64,000 nucleotides of DNA from Globicatella sulfidifaciens DSM 15739. GTDB taxonomy: Bacteria; Bacillota; Bacilli; Lactobacillales; Aerococcaceae. Shown here in pieces: positions 35,022 to 45,260 of the stretch (its first letter is position 1; each line of letters begins with the position of its first letter). A model generated the notes under the pieces. It had not been told where the DNA came from. It ran no database searches and saw only the letters and a program-made list of their open reading frames with translations. The stretch is from contig NZ_FUWO01000005.1 in NCBI RefSeq assembly GCF_900167405.1, positions 1 to 64,000 on the forward strand. The letters run 5' to 3'. A program made the translations under genes and the position numbers.

Positions 35022-36815
35022 ATGCTTTATCCAATAGGAACAAAAACACGGACTGTCATGGATTTAAATGGCCTTTGGAACTTTAAATTAGGGGAACATC
35101 ATCCAAGTGATTTATTATCGACTAAAGAAGTGATGGTTGTACCTACCTCTTTTAATGATGTAGTGGTTGATAAAGAAAAACGACAATACATTGGTGATTT
35201 TTGGTATGAAAGATTTTTTGAGGTTCCGACTTTATCTGATACTGAAGAATTGGTAGTACGTTTCGGTTCCGTTACTCATCATGCAAAGGTTTATATCAAT
35301 GGAGAACTAATTGGCGAGCATAAAGGTGGATTTACTCCGTTTGAATGTGTGATTCCTGAGTCCTTATATAGCGATGAAACAAACTTAAAAATAAGTGTCT
35401 GTGCTAATAATGAATTAAACTATAGTACATTACCGGTTGGTAATTATATTGAAGAAGAACAAGAAGATGGCACCAATAAAAAAGTTGTGAAAGAAAATTT
35501 TGATTTCTTTAACTATGCGGGAATTCATCGTCCAGTGAAATTAATCATTAGACCCAAAATTCATATTGAAGATATCGTGATTACAACAGAATTAAATGAT
35601 ACATTAACGACTGCTGATATCAAAGCTACTGTTGTAACCTCGAGTCCGATTGATGCTATTGAGATGACTATTATCGATGAGGATCGTCAAGTGGTCGAAA
35701 GATTAACTGATGGTCAAGCAACAATTCATAATCCACGTTTATGGGAAGTTTTAGATGCCTATCTTTATAACTTACATGTTGAAATCATTAAAGATGGACA
35801 AGTAGTGGATAGTTATGATGAAAAATTTGGCATTCGTACAGTAAAAGTTGAAAATGGGCAATTCCTGATTAATAATAAGCCATTCTATTTTAAAGGCTTT
35901 GGAAAACATGAAGACACCTTTATTAATGGACGTGGTTTAAATGAAGCGGCTAACTTAATGGATTTAAACTTATTAAAAGAAATTGGTGCTAACTCATTCC
36001 GTACTTCTCATTATCCTTATTCAGAAGAAATGATGCGATTAGCAGACCGTATGGGTGTGGTAGTAATTGATGAAGTAGCAGCTGTTGGATTATTCCAAAA
36101 CTTTAATGCCTCTTTAGATTTAAAACCTACTGATCGAGGCACATGGCAAGTAATGGAAACTCATGAAGCACATGAACAAGCGATTCGGGAATTAGTGAAG
36201 CGTGATAAAAACCATCCTTGTGTCGTCATGTGGGTTGTCGCGAATGAACCGGCAAGTCATGAAGAAGGTGCTCATGAATATTTCGAACCATTCGTAAAAT
36301 TATATAAAGAGCTCGATCCACAAGATCGTCCAGTCACTTTAGTCAATATGTTAATATCTACACCTGAAAATGATAAGGTGATGGACTTAGTGGATGTCAT
36401 TTCACTGAACCGTTACTATGGTTGGTATGTCGACCATGGAGATTTAGCTAAGGGAGCAAAAGGATTAAAAGATGAACTTGAAAAATGGCAAGAACTGTAC
36501 CCAGAAAAACCGATATTAATGACAGAATATGGGGCAGACACTTTACCAGGACTTCACTCAATGTGGGATATTCCTTACACTGAAGAATTCCAAGTAGATT
36601 ATTATGACATGCACCATCGTATTTTTGATGAAATACCAAACTTAGTGGGAGAACAAGTATGGAATTTTGCAGACTTTGAAACCAATCTAATGATTATTCG
36701 CGTACAAGGGAATCATAAAGGATTGTTCTCACGTAATCGTCAACCTAAACAAGTGGTACGTGAATTTAAGAAACGTTGGACTAATATTCCAAATTACAAT
36801 TACAAAACTAAATAA
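35022..36815 (+). CDS. uidA: Beta-glucuronidase, GH2
   Basis: The enzyme cleaves terminal beta-D-glucuronic acid from conjugates or oligosaccharides. The GH2 order is a jelly-roll domain (residues 1-180), an Ig-like domain and a TIM barrel. The acid/base is E409 in VANEPAS, the nucleophile E502 in MTEYGADT, and the carboxylate-reading N-x-K motif is N564/K566 in GNHKGLFSRNRQPK. These agree almost exactly with E. coli numbering. The length of 597 residues and lack of a signal peptide mean a cytoplasmic enzyme, so its substrate must be imported, presumably by the upstream symporter. AGAAGGAATG precedes the ATG. A repeat copy separates it from the transporter. Confidence 0.95.
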   Translation: MLYPIGTKTRTVMDLNGLWNFKLGEHHPSDLLSTKEVMVVPTSFNDVVVDKEKRQYIGDFWYERFFEVPTLSDTEELVVRFGSVTHHAKVYINGELIGEHKGGFTPFECVIPESLYSDETNLKISVCANNELNYSTLPVGNYIEEEQEDGTNKKVVKENFDFFNYAGIHRPVKLIIRPKIHIEDIVITTELNDTLTTADIKATVVTSSPIDAIEMTIIDEDRQVVERLTDGQATIHNPRLWEVLDAYLYNLHVEIIKDGQVVDSYDEKFGIRTVKVENGQFLINNKPFYFKGFGKHEDTFINGRGLNEAANLMDLNLLKEIGANSFRTSHYPYSEEMMRLADRMGVVVIDEVAAVGLFQNFNASLDLKPTDRGTWQVMETHEAHEQAIRELVKRDKNHPCVVMWVVANEPASHEEGAHEYFEPFVKLYKELDPQDRPVTLVNMLISTPENDKVMDLVDVISLNRYYGWYVDHGDLAKGAKGLKDELEKWQELYPEKPILMTEYGADTLPGLHSMWDIPYTEEFQVDYYDMHHRIFDEIPNLVGEQVWNFADFETNLMIIRVQGNHKGLFSRNRQPKQVVREFKKRWTNIPNYNYKTK

Positions 36816-36846
36816 CATTAAATTTTGTAAAAGTACTAAAATTAAA

Positions 36847-36893
36847 ATCAATCACCGGCAATGATAACTGAATTTTGTTGTCGGTTGATTGAT
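36847..36893 (+). terminator. Stem-loop after uidA, possible terminator
   Basis: ATCAATCACCGGCAA pairs with TTGTCGGTTGATTGAT. There is no T-run directly after it, so it may be a transcript-end stabiliser rather than a terminator. Confidence 0.5.
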
Positions 36894-36956
36894 GAATCAT
36901 AGTAATAAAAAAATTTACGATCATAAAACATCATATGATTCGATAGATTTATACAG

Positions 36957-37003
36957 TTGACAGTATTTAAAAATGCGTGTTACAATTAAATCATCAGATG
37001 ATT
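36957..37003 (+). promoter_or_regulatory. Promoter and operator of the HAD-GH3 unit
   Basis: TTGACA (36957-36962), an 18-base spacer and TACAAT (36981-36986). AATCATCAGATGATT (36989-37003) is a palindrome with 7-base arms placed at the transcript start. A related ATCATATGAT lies at 36930-36939. The same core occurs in the symporter promoter at 33014. Confidence 0.65.
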
Positions 37004-37026
37004 ATATAAGTAGAAGGAGAATTAAA

Positions 37027-37839
37027 ATGACTTTATTAAAATCAGATTATGTCTTTTGTGTCGATTCGGATGGTTGTGCAATGGACACTATGACATACAA
37101 ACATCAGCTCTTTTTTGGACCGATAGCAGCAGATGAATTTGAAATTTCCGATCGTGAGACATTTTTAAAAGAGTGGGATAAAGTAAATTTATTCTCTCGT
37201 ACACGTGGCGTGAACCGTTTCGTGGCTTTATTAATGTTATTAGAATTTGCTAATGTTGATAACATCGATAACTTAAAATCATGGGTAGAGACGACATCAT
37301 CACTATCTAATGCCTCTTTAGAAGCAGAAATTGCTAAAAATCCAGCAACTGATTTAAAAAAAGCTTTGGTATGGTCTAATGAAGTTAACCGTCAAATTAA
37401 AAGTTATGATGGAGATGTGTTAGCTTTTGAAGGTGCAAAAGAAGGTTTAATTCATTTACATGAGTTAGGTAAATTATTTATCGTTAGCTCTGCCAACAAA
37501 GAAGCAGTTGTGGAAGAGTGGGAAGATCAAGAGTTAATGCCTTATATTGATGATTTATACTGTCAAGACCGTGGGAAAAAAGAAGATGTGATTGCGATGT
37601 TAATTGCCGAAGGTTATGATCCTTGTAAGATCATGATGATTGGCGATTCACCGGGAGATTTACATGCGGCAGAAATGAATAATGTGAAGTTTTATCCGAT
37701 ATTAGTTGGAAAAGAAAAAGAATCATGGTTAACTTTAAAGTCAGAAGTTGCCGATAAATTCATAAACGACCAATTAACGGAACAAGATTTTGAAAACTAT
37801 GCAACTACCTTCTGGGACAATTTAGATAAGGAGCGATAA
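37027..37839 (+). CDS. HAD-superfamily phosphatase of the glucuronide locus
   Basis: This is a haloacid dehalogenase-like hydrolase. Motif I is CVDSDGCAMDT with nucleophile D13 and acid D15, motif II is IVSSANK near residue 155, and motif IV is MIGDSPGDLHAAE near 205. An alpha-helical cap lies between I and II. It resembles HAD proteins placed beside GH2/GH3 sugar genes; the natural phosphoester is unknown but is likely a sugar phosphate. The frame opens at 36973, but that part holds the promoter and operator. ATG 37027 follows AGAAGGAG and gives 270 residues. It is 2 bases from the next gene. Confidence 0.82.
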   Translation: MTLLKSDYVFCVDSDGCAMDTMTYKHQLFFGPIAADEFEISDRETFLKEWDKVNLFSRTRGVNRFVALLMLLEFANVDNIDNLKSWVETTSSLSNASLEAEIAKNPATDLKKALVWSNEVNRQIKSYDGDVLAFEGAKEGLIHLHELGKLFIVSSANKEAVVEEWEDQELMPYIDDLYCQDRGKKEDVIAMLIAEGYDPCKIMMIGDSPGDLHAAEMNNVKFYPILVGKEKESWLTLKSEVADKFINDQLTEQDFENYATTFWDNLDKER

Positions 37840-37841
37840 TT

Positions 37842-39638
37842 GTGACTAACTTAGTAGATTTAAGAAAAACACCATATAATTTAGATGAAGAAGCCATTGC
37901 TTGGATTGAAAAAACAATTAGCGAAATGACTTTAGACGAGAAAATAGGTCAATTATTTGTTAACATGGGTTCTAGCCGTACTGAAGAATATTTAACTGAT
38001 GTGCTAAACCAATATCACATTGCAGCTGTACGTTATAATAAAGGAAAATCTGATGAAGTTTGGGATCAAAACTATATTTTACAAACTAAATCAAAAATCC
38101 CATTGCTAATTGCTGCGAACACTGAAGCTGGTGGTGATGGTGCAGTTACTGATGGGACCAAAGTTGGCGATGAAATTAAAATAGCTGCAACTAATGATCC
38201 AAATTATGCTTATGAAATGGGAAGAATTGCAGGTATTGAAGCATCAGCAGTTGGTTGTAATGCCTCTTTTGCACCCATTATGGACTTATCTCGTAACTGG
38301 CGTAATCCAATTATTGCGAATCGTACATGGGGAGCTAATGTTGATCAAACAATTGAATTATCCAAAGCATATATGAAAGGGATTATGGAATACGGTATTG
38401 TACCATTTGCAAAACATTTCCCTGGAGATGGAATCGATGAACGAGATCACCATTTATCCTATGCATCCAATCCGATGAATAAAGAAGAATGGATGTCAAC
38501 TTTTGGTCGTATTTATGGTGAGATGGCGAAAGCAGGATTACCAGGAATTATGGCAGGGCATATCCATTTACCAAATGTCGAGCGCGAAATGCATCCTGAA
38601 CGTGAGTTAGATGATATGTTACCGGCTTCTTTAAATAAAACTTTACTAGATGAATTATTAAGAGGTGAATTAGGCTATAATGGGGCGATAGTAACCGATG
38701 CGTCTCACATGGTAGCTATGACGGCTTCAATGCCAAGACGTGAATTATTACCTACAGCGATTGAAGCTGGTTGTGATTTATTCTTATTCTTCAATGATCC
38801 AGATGAAGATTTCCAATGGATGAAAGAAGGGTATGAAAAAGGAATTTTAACTGAAGAACGTTTATTAGATGCTTTACGTCGTACGCTTGGATTAAAAGCA
38901 AAATTAGGGTTACATAAGTTTGAAGGACGTCGTGAAGAAATCATGATGCCAAAAGAAGAAGCTTTAAAATTAATTAATACAGAAGAATCACAACGTATTT
39001 CAGATGAAGTTGCTGACAAGGCCATTACACTAGTAAAAGATAAACAAAAAGACTTATTCCCAATTACCCCTGAACGTTATAAACGTATCCTAATCGTCAA
39101 TGTTGAAGGATATAAAGGTGGTTTTGGTGCCATGATTAATGCAGGTAAAAAACGAGCATCTGATACCATTAAAGCGTTATTAGAAGAAAGAGGACATGAA
39201 GTAACTATTTGGGAATCAACGGAAGAACGCATTATGAAATTACCAGAAGCTGAACGTGGTGCTGCGATTGCCAATGTATATGCTCAAAAACAACCGATTT
39301 CTAATTTGACTGACCATTATGATTTAATTCTTAATTTAGTGGACGTCAATTCAGGTGGAACCACTCAAAGAATTATTTGGCCAGCTGCTAAAGGAACACC
39401 AGATCAACCATTCTATGTACATGAAGTGCCAACGATTGTCGTTTCAGTACAACATGCCTTTGCTTTAGCAGACATGCCACAAGTTGGTACATACATTAAT
39501 GCGTATGATAGTAAAGAAAATACGATGCTTGCCTTAGTTAAAAAATTAGCAGGTGAATCAGAATTCACCGGTGTCTCTTCGGTTGACCCATACTGTGGCT
39601 TACTAGATACCCAAATTTGGCGTCAATCTAAATATTAA
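37842..39638 (+). CDS. GH3 beta-N-acetylhexosaminidase-like glycosidase (NagZ group)
   Basis: This is a two-domain GH3 enzyme. The barrel has KHFPGDGIDERDHHLS near residues 191-206, the NagZ-type loop that supplies the Asp-His general acid pair, and the nucleophile Asp in AIVTDASHM near 286. The C-terminal alpha/beta sandwich (about 400-598) is retained. This loop signature favours removal of N-acetylhexosamine over glucose. No signal peptide is present, so it acts in the cytoplasm. The start is GTG, preceded by AAGGAG. Together with the GH2 beta-glucuronidase it could take apart alternating GlcA-GlcNAc oligosaccharides such as those from hyaluronan; this pairing is an inference. A strong terminator ends the unit. 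Confidence 0.85.
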   Translation: MTNLVDLRKTPYNLDEEAIAWIEKTISEMTLDEKIGQLFVNMGSSRTEEYLTDVLNQYHIAAVRYNKGKSDEVWDQNYILQTKSKIPLLIAANTEAGGDGAVTDGTKVGDEIKIAATNDPNYAYEMGRIAGIEASAVGCNASFAPIMDLSRNWRNPIIANRTWGANVDQTIELSKAYMKGIMEYGIVPFAKHFPGDGIDERDHHLSYASNPMNKEEWMSTFGRIYGEMAKAGLPGIMAGHIHLPNVEREMHPERELDDMLPASLNKTLLDELLRGELGYNGAIVTDASHMVAMTASMPRRELLPTAIEAGCDLFLFFNDPDEDFQWMKEGYEKGILTEERLLDALRRTLGLKAKLGLHKFEGRREEIMMPKEEALKLINTEESQRISDEVADKAITLVKDKQKDLFPITPERYKRILIVNVEGYKGGFGAMINAGKKRASDTIKALLEERGHEVTIWESTEERIMKLPEAERGAAIANVYAQKQPISNLTDHYDLILNLVDVNSGGTTQRIIWPAAKGTPDQPFYVHEVPTIVVSVQHAFALADMPQVGTYINAYDSKENTMLALVKKLAGESEFTGVSSVDPYCGLLDTQIWRQSKY

Positions 39639-39697
39639 TCAAACCAAAATGTTTCAATAAATTGCTTTTGATGATTAATAATTAAATATATCATTAA

Positions 39698-39734
39698 AAA
39701 TAACCGTCTCTTTTTTCTGAAGAGACGGTTATTT
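39698..39734 (+). terminator. Terminator of the glucuronide locus
   Basis: AAATAACCGTCTCTT and AAGAGACGGTTATTT form a 15-bp perfect stem with a short loop. It is symmetric and could work on both strands. The sequence 39735-39970 is AT-rich with no supported gene. Confidence 0.92.
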
Positions 39735-39970
39735 GCGTTATCTTTAATTCATTTGGCATTATCTATTTTCATATCATGATAGCAATATACACGGCTAATT
39801 TTAAATTATTTGACTTTATTGGCAATTTTAATACAACATATAATTCAAAATTTCAATTAAAGAATGTTTTAAACTGATTTTAATTTGATCTGAAGCAACT
39901 TTTTCGATTAACACTAAGAGTTTTGCAATTGAAAGATTTTTAAAAGACCCTTTTCATTTTATTTAACGTA

Positions 39971-40233
39971 AAGGCTGGGCATAAACTTTACAAATTCACT
40001 CAGATTAGTGCTCGTAAATAAAGAGTGCAGTGGTTGATTGGCATCAACCTGCGTCTTAACGAGATTGAAAATAAATTTTAAAAAATTCAGTCAAATTAGT
40101 GCTTTTCATTAAAAGAACGCAGTGGTTGAGTGGTCTCAAACTGCGTCTTTCGACTTGTTTGAGGCCAACCAAACTGTGCGGGGTTGAACAGACGAATATA
40201 ATATCATTTGAGGTCTATTTCTTGCCTACTCCC
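39971..40233 (+). repeat. Composite repeat copy 5 (leader, 2 x A, A', 1 degenerate B)
   Basis: The leader is AAGGCTGGGCATAAACTTTAC. A hairpins start at 40025 and 40117. In the first A the stem is TTGAT/ATCAA instead of TTGAG/CTCAA, a compensatory pair. A' is at about 40151-40170, and a worn B at 40171-40233 ends CTTGCCTACTCCC. Confidence 0.85.
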
Positions 40234-40409
40234 ATTTTTCACCACTAAATCAATAATAAAGACAACTAAATGAATGTTTATCACAATCTATTAATCAATA
40301 AAGACAACAATCCGTTAGTTAAGTCAATCTCAGGAACAATAATTTCAGATATAAATCAAGTCCTATTTATGGTACAATTGATGAGAATAATTGTAGAAAG
40401 GATGATAAT

Positions 40410-41279
40410 GTGACTTCGAGTAATATCCAATGGTTTCCTGGTCATATGGCGAAAGCTAGACGAGAAGCAAATGAAAAATTAAACTTAGTTGATATTGTGA
40501 TTGAATTGGTCGATGCACGTATCCCTGAATCGAGTCGTAATCCAATGATTGATGAGATTGTCGGTCAAAAACCACGTGTGCTAGTCTTAAATAAGGCTGA
40601 TTTAGCAGATAAACGTATGACACAACAATGGATTGACCACTACCAAGAATTAGGTTTTCCAGCAGTGGCGATTGATGCGCAACACAATGTAGGGTTAAAA
40701 CAGTTAATGAAACTCTGCAATGAGATAATGCAACCTTATTTTGAAAAGCAAAAAGCCAAAGGTGTTAAGCCACGTGCAATCCGCTTAATGATTTTAGGGA
40801 TTCCTAACGTAGGTAAATCTACCTTAATTAATCGTTTTGTTGGTAAAAATCAAGCGATTACCGGTAATAAGCCTGGCGTTACCAAAGCACAACGTTGGTT
40901 AAAGATGGGAAAAGATTTTGAATTATTAGATACGCCTGGAATTTTATGGCCTAAATTTGAGGATCCGGCAGTAGGACAAAGATTAGCGATTACTGGTGCG
41001 ATTAAGGATCAATTACTGCATATGGATGATATAGCGTTAGCTTTGATTGATATTATCCGCAATCGCTATGCTGATATTTTAATTGAACAGTATAAATTAA
41101 CCGAGGAACAAGTACATGCTGAAACTAGTGTTAATCTTTTACTTGCCATGACAGAAAAAATGGGGTTGAAAGAAGATTATATGATGGCAGCTGAACGTTT
41201 TATTTTTGATTATCGTCAAAATAAATTAGGGCAATTAACATTGGACATTCCGTATCATGAGGTGTCATTTGATGACTAA
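40410..41279 (+). CDS. rbgA: Ribosome biogenesis GTPase RbgA (YlqF)
   Basis: RbgA is a circularly permuted GTPase needed for late 50S subunit assembly. The permuted order G4-G5-G1-G2-G3 is visible: LNKADLAD near residue 60, then GIPNVGKSTLINR near 128, and LLDTPGILWPKF near 173. IQWFPGHMAKARRE at the N-terminus is the family signature. The start is GTG, preceded by AAAGGATG. The last 8 bases overlap rnhB, a common rbgA-rnhB pairing. The length of 289 residues is normal. Confidence 0.95.
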   Translation: MTSSNIQWFPGHMAKARREANEKLNLVDIVIELVDARIPESSRNPMIDEIVGQKPRVLVLNKADLADKRMTQQWIDHYQELGFPAVAIDAQHNVGLKQLMKLCNEIMQPYFEKQKAKGVKPRAIRLMILGIPNVGKSTLINRFVGKNQAITGNKPGVTKAQRWLKMGKDFELLDTPGILWPKFEDPAVGQRLAITGAIKDQLLHMDDIALALIDIIRNRYADILIEQYKLTEEQVHAETSVNLLLAMTEKMGLKEDYMMAAERFIFDYRQNKLGQLTLDIPYHEVSFDD

Positions 41280-42060
41280 ATCTTTATCCATTCGTTCAAT
41301 TAAAGAGTTAATCGACTCATTTCAAAAAATAGAAGAATTGCAGGCGACCGATTTATTAAAAGATGAGCGAAAAGGTGTGCAAAAGTTAATTCAACAGTTT
41401 GAAAAACGTTTAGCACGAGAAGCTTTAATTAAAGAAGAGCATTTACAACGCTTAAGTATTGAAAATAAACTTCGAGCACAGGGGTTTCAATATATTGCCG
41501 GTATTGATGAAGTGGGGCGGGGACCTTTAGCGGGACCAGTCGTGACAGCAGCTGTTATTTTACCTGAAGATTGTGATGCCCTAATGGGTGTAAATGATTC
41601 TAAACAATTAAATCATGAAAAACGAGCACATTTTGTTGACTTAATCAAGGCAACTGCTTTAGCTTATTCTATCACAGTAACGTCTGTTGCAGAAATCGAT
41701 CAATTTAATATTTATGAAGCTACTAGACGTTCAATGTTAGCGTCGGTTCAAAAACTAACCATTCAACCAGATTTTTTATTATTAGATGCTATGAAAATTG
41801 ATTCGCCTTTACCACAAGCTTCTATCATAAAAGGTGATCAACGTTCTTTAACGATAGCAGCCGCGAGTATTTTAGCTAAGGAATATCGTGATCAGTTAAT
41901 GATTGATTATGGAAAAATATATCCAGAATTTGGTTTTGAAAAACATATGGGTTATGGTACCAAAACACATCTAGATGCTTTGGCTGAATTTGGTTATACT
42001 CCCATTCATCGCCAATCGTTTTCACCAGTAGCCCAAACGCTTAAAATTTATAACAAATGA
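41272..42060 (+). CDS. rnhB: Ribonuclease HII
   Basis: RNase HII cuts RNA in RNA-DNA hybrids and single ribonucleotides in DNA. The catalytic start GIDEVGRGPLAGPVV is near residue 78, followed by LNHEKR, LLLDAMKID and KGDQRSLTIAAASILAKEYRD. The N-terminal 70 residues form the helical extension seen in Firmicute RnhB. ATG 41272, with GAGGTG upstream, overlaps the rbgA stop; the upstream in-frame ATG at 41257 lies before that ribosome binding site. The product has 262 residues. Confidence 0.95.
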   Translation: MTKSLSIRSIKELIDSFQKIEELQATDLLKDERKGVQKLIQQFEKRLAREALIKEEHLQRLSIENKLRAQGFQYIAGIDEVGRGPLAGPVVTAAVILPEDCDALMGVNDSKQLNHEKRAHFVDLIKATALAYSITVTSVAEIDQFNIYEATRRSMLASVQKLTIQPDFLLLDAMKIDSPLPQASIIKGDQRSLTIAAASILAKEYRDQLMIDYGKIYPEFGFEKHMGYGTKTHLDALAEFGYTPIHRQSFSPVAQTLKIYNK

Positions 42061-42106
42061 TTTTATTCATCCATGCGTATTTACTTATTAAGGAGAGTGA
42101 ATACAC

Positions 42107-43006
42107 ATGGATTTATCTATTAAAGAGCAGATGATTGGACTAATATATTCAGGGGTTAATTATCGTTCCCAAAAATGCTACTTGTCTTATATATTTCAAG
42201 AACATTTACAACAAGAAGTCTTATCAATGAAAGAGATTTATCAAATTATTAAAATGTTAAGGCTTAGTAATCAATTTACGGATCAAAAAGTGATTGATTG
42301 GCAAGTGGCTGAATTGGCATATTTCAAACAATTAGCAAAATCGACGATTATTTTTGGTGAAGCGCATTATCCACGTCTATGGTATCAATTGGCGCAACCG
42401 CCTTTATTGCTCTTTTATCAAGGGGATTTGTCTTGTTTAACTCGTCCATTGGTATCAATTGTAGGGTCACGGCTGACCACTGAATATGGTCGGATGATGA
42501 CAGAGTCATTAGTCGCGGCCTTTGCCAAAGAAGGTTGGGGTGTAGTCTCAGGTTTAGCCCGAGGAATCGATCGGATTGTCCATGAGACATCATTAGCTTA
42601 TCATTCAAAGAGCACTGTCGCTTTGATTGCCAGTGGCCTTAATCGTACCTATCCAAGTGAACACCAACAACTTCAACAAACCTTAGCCAAAAATCATTTA
42701 GTAATTTCGGAATATTTACCGGATAGTCCGCCTTTAAAGCATCACTTTATTATGCGCAATCGCTTAATAGCGGGAATTTCACCGATTACTTGTGTGATGG
42801 AAGCAGCTCAAAAGAGTGGAAGTTTAATCACTGCTAATTATGCTTTGCAGTGTAACCGAGAAGTATTTGCTTTACCGGGGCGCGTGATTGATAAGCAATC
42901 TCAAGGCTGCAATCAATTAATTGCTAGCGGTGCGTATCCTATTTTAAATGTATCGGAAACAGTAGCTGACGTTCGCCAATTATTTAAAAATCAAAATTAT
43001 TTTTAA
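42107..43006 (+). CDS. dprA: DNA processing protein DprA (Smf)
   Basis: DprA loads RecA onto incoming single-stranded DNA during natural transformation. The Rossmann core starts SIVGSRLTTEYGR near residue 116, continues with SGLARGIDRIVHE and GLNRTYPSEH, and ends with ISPITCVMEAAQKSGSLITANYAL and REVFALPGR. The 299-residue product has a short N-terminal helical region and no C-terminal winged helix, as in streptococci. AAGGAGAG precedes the ATG. It lies upstream of topA, the usual dprA-topA order. Confidence 0.94.
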   Translation: MDLSIKEQMIGLIYSGVNYRSQKCYLSYIFQEHLQQEVLSMKEIYQIIKMLRLSNQFTDQKVIDWQVAELAYFKQLAKSTIIFGEAHYPRLWYQLAQPPLLLFYQGDLSCLTRPLVSIVGSRLTTEYGRMMTESLVAAFAKEGWGVVSGLARGIDRIVHETSLAYHSKSTVALIASGLNRTYPSEHQQLQQTLAKNHLVISEYLPDSPPLKHHFIMRNRLIAGISPITCVMEAAQKSGSLITANYALQCNREVFALPGRVIDKQSQGCNQLIASGAYPILNVSETVADVRQLFKNQNYF

Positions 43007-43139
43007 TATTTATATTTGACAACCTGTCTTCTTTCCTATAATATGGTTAACGATTTGAATTAAAAAATAACGAGTCAGTTTTTGACTATATAATAGAAGG
43101 AAAAAAATCAAAAAGAATGAAAGAAAGGCAGGTGCGATA

Positions 43140-45200
43140 ATGTCTACCTATAAAAATCTAGTCATTGTCGAGTCGCCAACAAAAGCGAAAACAATTGATC
43201 GCTATCTTGGAAAAAACTATAAAGTTGTTGCCAGTAAAGGTCATTTACGTGATCTACCTAAAAGTAAAATGGGTGTTGATATCGAAAATAATTTCGAACC
43301 TCACTATATTAGTATTAGGGGCCGCGGTGACACGATTAAAGAATTAAGAAAATTAGCGAAAAATTCTGAAAAAGTTTATCTTGCAGCCGACCCGGACCGT
43401 GAAGGTGAAGCAATTGCATGGCATTTATGCCATTTACTGAATTTAGACTTAGATGCAGAAAATCGAGTGGTTTTTAACGAAATTACGAAAGATACCGTTA
43501 AGGAAGCGTTCAAATCGCCACGTAAAATTAATCAGAACCTAGTAGATGCACAACAAGCTCGTCGTATTTTAGACCGTGTAGTAGGGTACTCTATTTCACC
43601 TTTATTATGGAAGAAAATTAAAGGGGGTCTATCTGCTGGACGTGTGCAATCAGCTACTCTAAAAATTATTATCGATCGTGAAAAAGAAATTCGTAATTTC
43701 AAACCGGAAGAGTATTGGAAAATTCCAGCAAAATTTAGTAAAGGTCGACAAAAATTTGAAGCAGAATTTTACGGTATGGATGGTAAGAAGATGGATTTAC
43801 CAGATGAAGCCGCTGTTGAACAAGTGATGAAACGTTTGGATGAAAAAGCACCTTTCAACGTCACCAACATTGAAGAGAAAGAGCGTTTACGAAAATCTTC
43901 ACCACCTTTTACTACCAGTACTTTACAACAAGAAGCATCTAATCGCTTGAATTTTAGAACCAGTAAAACGATGATGGTTGCCCAACAATTGTATGAAGGG
44001 ATTACGATTGGACGTCAAACCGTTGGTTTAATTACTTATATGCGTACCGATTCAACGCGTATCGCACCTTCGGCACAGGCTGCCGCGTATGAGTTTATTC
44101 GTGATAATTATGGTCCACAATATAATGGTAAATCTAGAGCAACTAAAAACAGTAGTGGTGCTCAAGATGCCCATGAAGCCATTCGACCATCCAATCCAGC
44201 GATGACGCCAGACAGCATTAGTGATTCATTGACTAAAGATCAACTGAGATTGTATTCACTTATTTGGGCGCGTTTTATGGCGAGTCAAATGGCTGATGCA
44301 GTGTATGATACGATTCGTTGTGATATTGATCAAAATCAAGTTCAATTTAGAGGATCAGGATCACGCATCAAATTTGATGGTTTCTTGAAAGTGTATCCAA
44401 GTAAAGCGAAAGACAATTACTTACCAGAATTAACTATCGGTGACGAAGTAAAAGCTGTTGAGTTAGAACCGAAACAACATTTTACTCAACCTCCAGCACG
44501 TTTTAATGAAGCAAGTTTAATTAAGACATTAGAGGAAAAAGGAATCGGTCGTCCGTCAACTTATTCACCTACAATTGAAACGTTACGCAAGCGTTACTAT
44601 GTTAAGATGGTTGCGAAACGGTTTGAACCGACTGAATTAGGTGAGATTGTGAATGATGTGATGTCAGAGTTCTTCCCACAGATAGTCGATACCGACTTTA
44701 CCGCAGAAATGGAACATGAATTGGATTCAATCGAAGAAGGTAAAGAACAATGGGTCAATGTGTTAAGTAAGTTTTATGGTGATTTCGAAACGGATTTAAC
44801 AAAAGCCGAATCAAAAATTGAAAAGATTGAAATCAAAGACGAACCAGCCGGGTATGATTGTCCAGAATGTGGCAATCCAATGGTCGTTAAGATTGGTCGT
44901 TATGGCAAATTCCATGCGTGTAGTAACTTCCCAGATTGCCGTCATACCGAAGCCATTGTGAAGAAAGTTGGCGTAAAATGTCCTCTTTGTCACGAAGGTG
45001 AAATTATTGAGCGTCAATCGAAGAAAAATCGTATCTTCTATGGATGCGACCGTTATCCTGCTTGTGAGTTTGTCTCTTGGGACAAACCAATTGCACGTAA
45101 CTGTCCAAAATGTGACCATTATCTGGTAGAAAAAACAACTCGTAAAGGTCGCGAAGTGAAATGTAGTAACTGTGATTACCAAGAAGAGGTAGAATCATAA
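43140..45200 (+). CDS. topA: DNA topoisomerase I (type IA)
   Basis: TopA relaxes negative supercoils by passing single strands through a transient break. The TOPRIM domain has [17 protein letters not shown] (residues 7-23) and [15 protein letters not shown] near 80. The active tyrosine is in [13 protein letters not shown] near 300. Three Cys4 zinc ribbons close the protein: [30 protein letters not shown] and [12 protein letters not shown]. The 686-residue length is normal. GAAAGGCAGG lies upstream. The frequent downstream neighbours trmFO and xerC are absent; a terminator and repeat copy 6 follow. Confidence 0.96.
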   Translation: MSTYKNLVIVESPTKAKTIDRYLGKNYKVVASKGHLRDLPKSKMGVDIENNFEPHYISIRGRGDTIKELRKLAKNSEKVYLAADPDREGEAIAWHLCHLLNLDLDAENRVVFNEITKDTVKEAFKSPRKINQNLVDAQQARRILDRVVGYSISPLLWKKIKGGLSAGRVQSATLKIIIDREKEIRNFKPEEYWKIPAKFSKGRQKFEAEFYGMDGKKMDLPDEAAVEQVMKRLDEKAPFNVTNIEEKERLRKSSPPFTTSTLQQEASNRLNFRTSKTMMVAQQLYEGITIGRQTVGLITYMRTDSTRIAPSAQAAAYEFIRDNYGPQYNGKSRATKNSSGAQDAHEAIRPSNPAMTPDSISDSLTKDQLRLYSLIWARFMASQMADAVYDTIRCDIDQNQVQFRGSGSRIKFDGFLKVYPSKAKDNYLPELTIGDEVKAVELEPKQHFTQPPARFNEASLIKTLEEKGIGRPSTYSPTIETLRKRYYVKMVAKRFEPTELGEIVNDVMSEFFPQIVDTDFTAEMEHELDSIEEGKEQWVNVLSKFYGDFETDLTKAESKIEKIEIKDEPAGYDCPECGNPMVVKIGRYGKFHACSNFPDCRHTEAIVKKVGVKCPLCHEGEIIERQSKKNRIFYGCDRYPACEFVSWDKPIARNCPKCDHYLVEKTTRKGREVKCSNCDYQEEVES

Positions 45201-45208
45201 TATTAATC

Positions 45209-45260
45209 AAAAAAGCAGTCAGGCAAATGGAAAATGAATCCATTGGCAGACTGCTTTTTT
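45209..45260 (+). terminator. Terminator of topA
   Basis: AAAAAGCAGTC pairs with GACTGCTTTTTT, with an inner CCATTGGC-type loop pairing. Confidence 0.9.

Noticed and set aside
39848-39957. Minus-strand stretch reading LSIAKLLVLIEKVASDQIKI and onward, resembling a protein end.
   Set aside because: It is only about 37 codons long with stops on both sides and no ribosome binding site.
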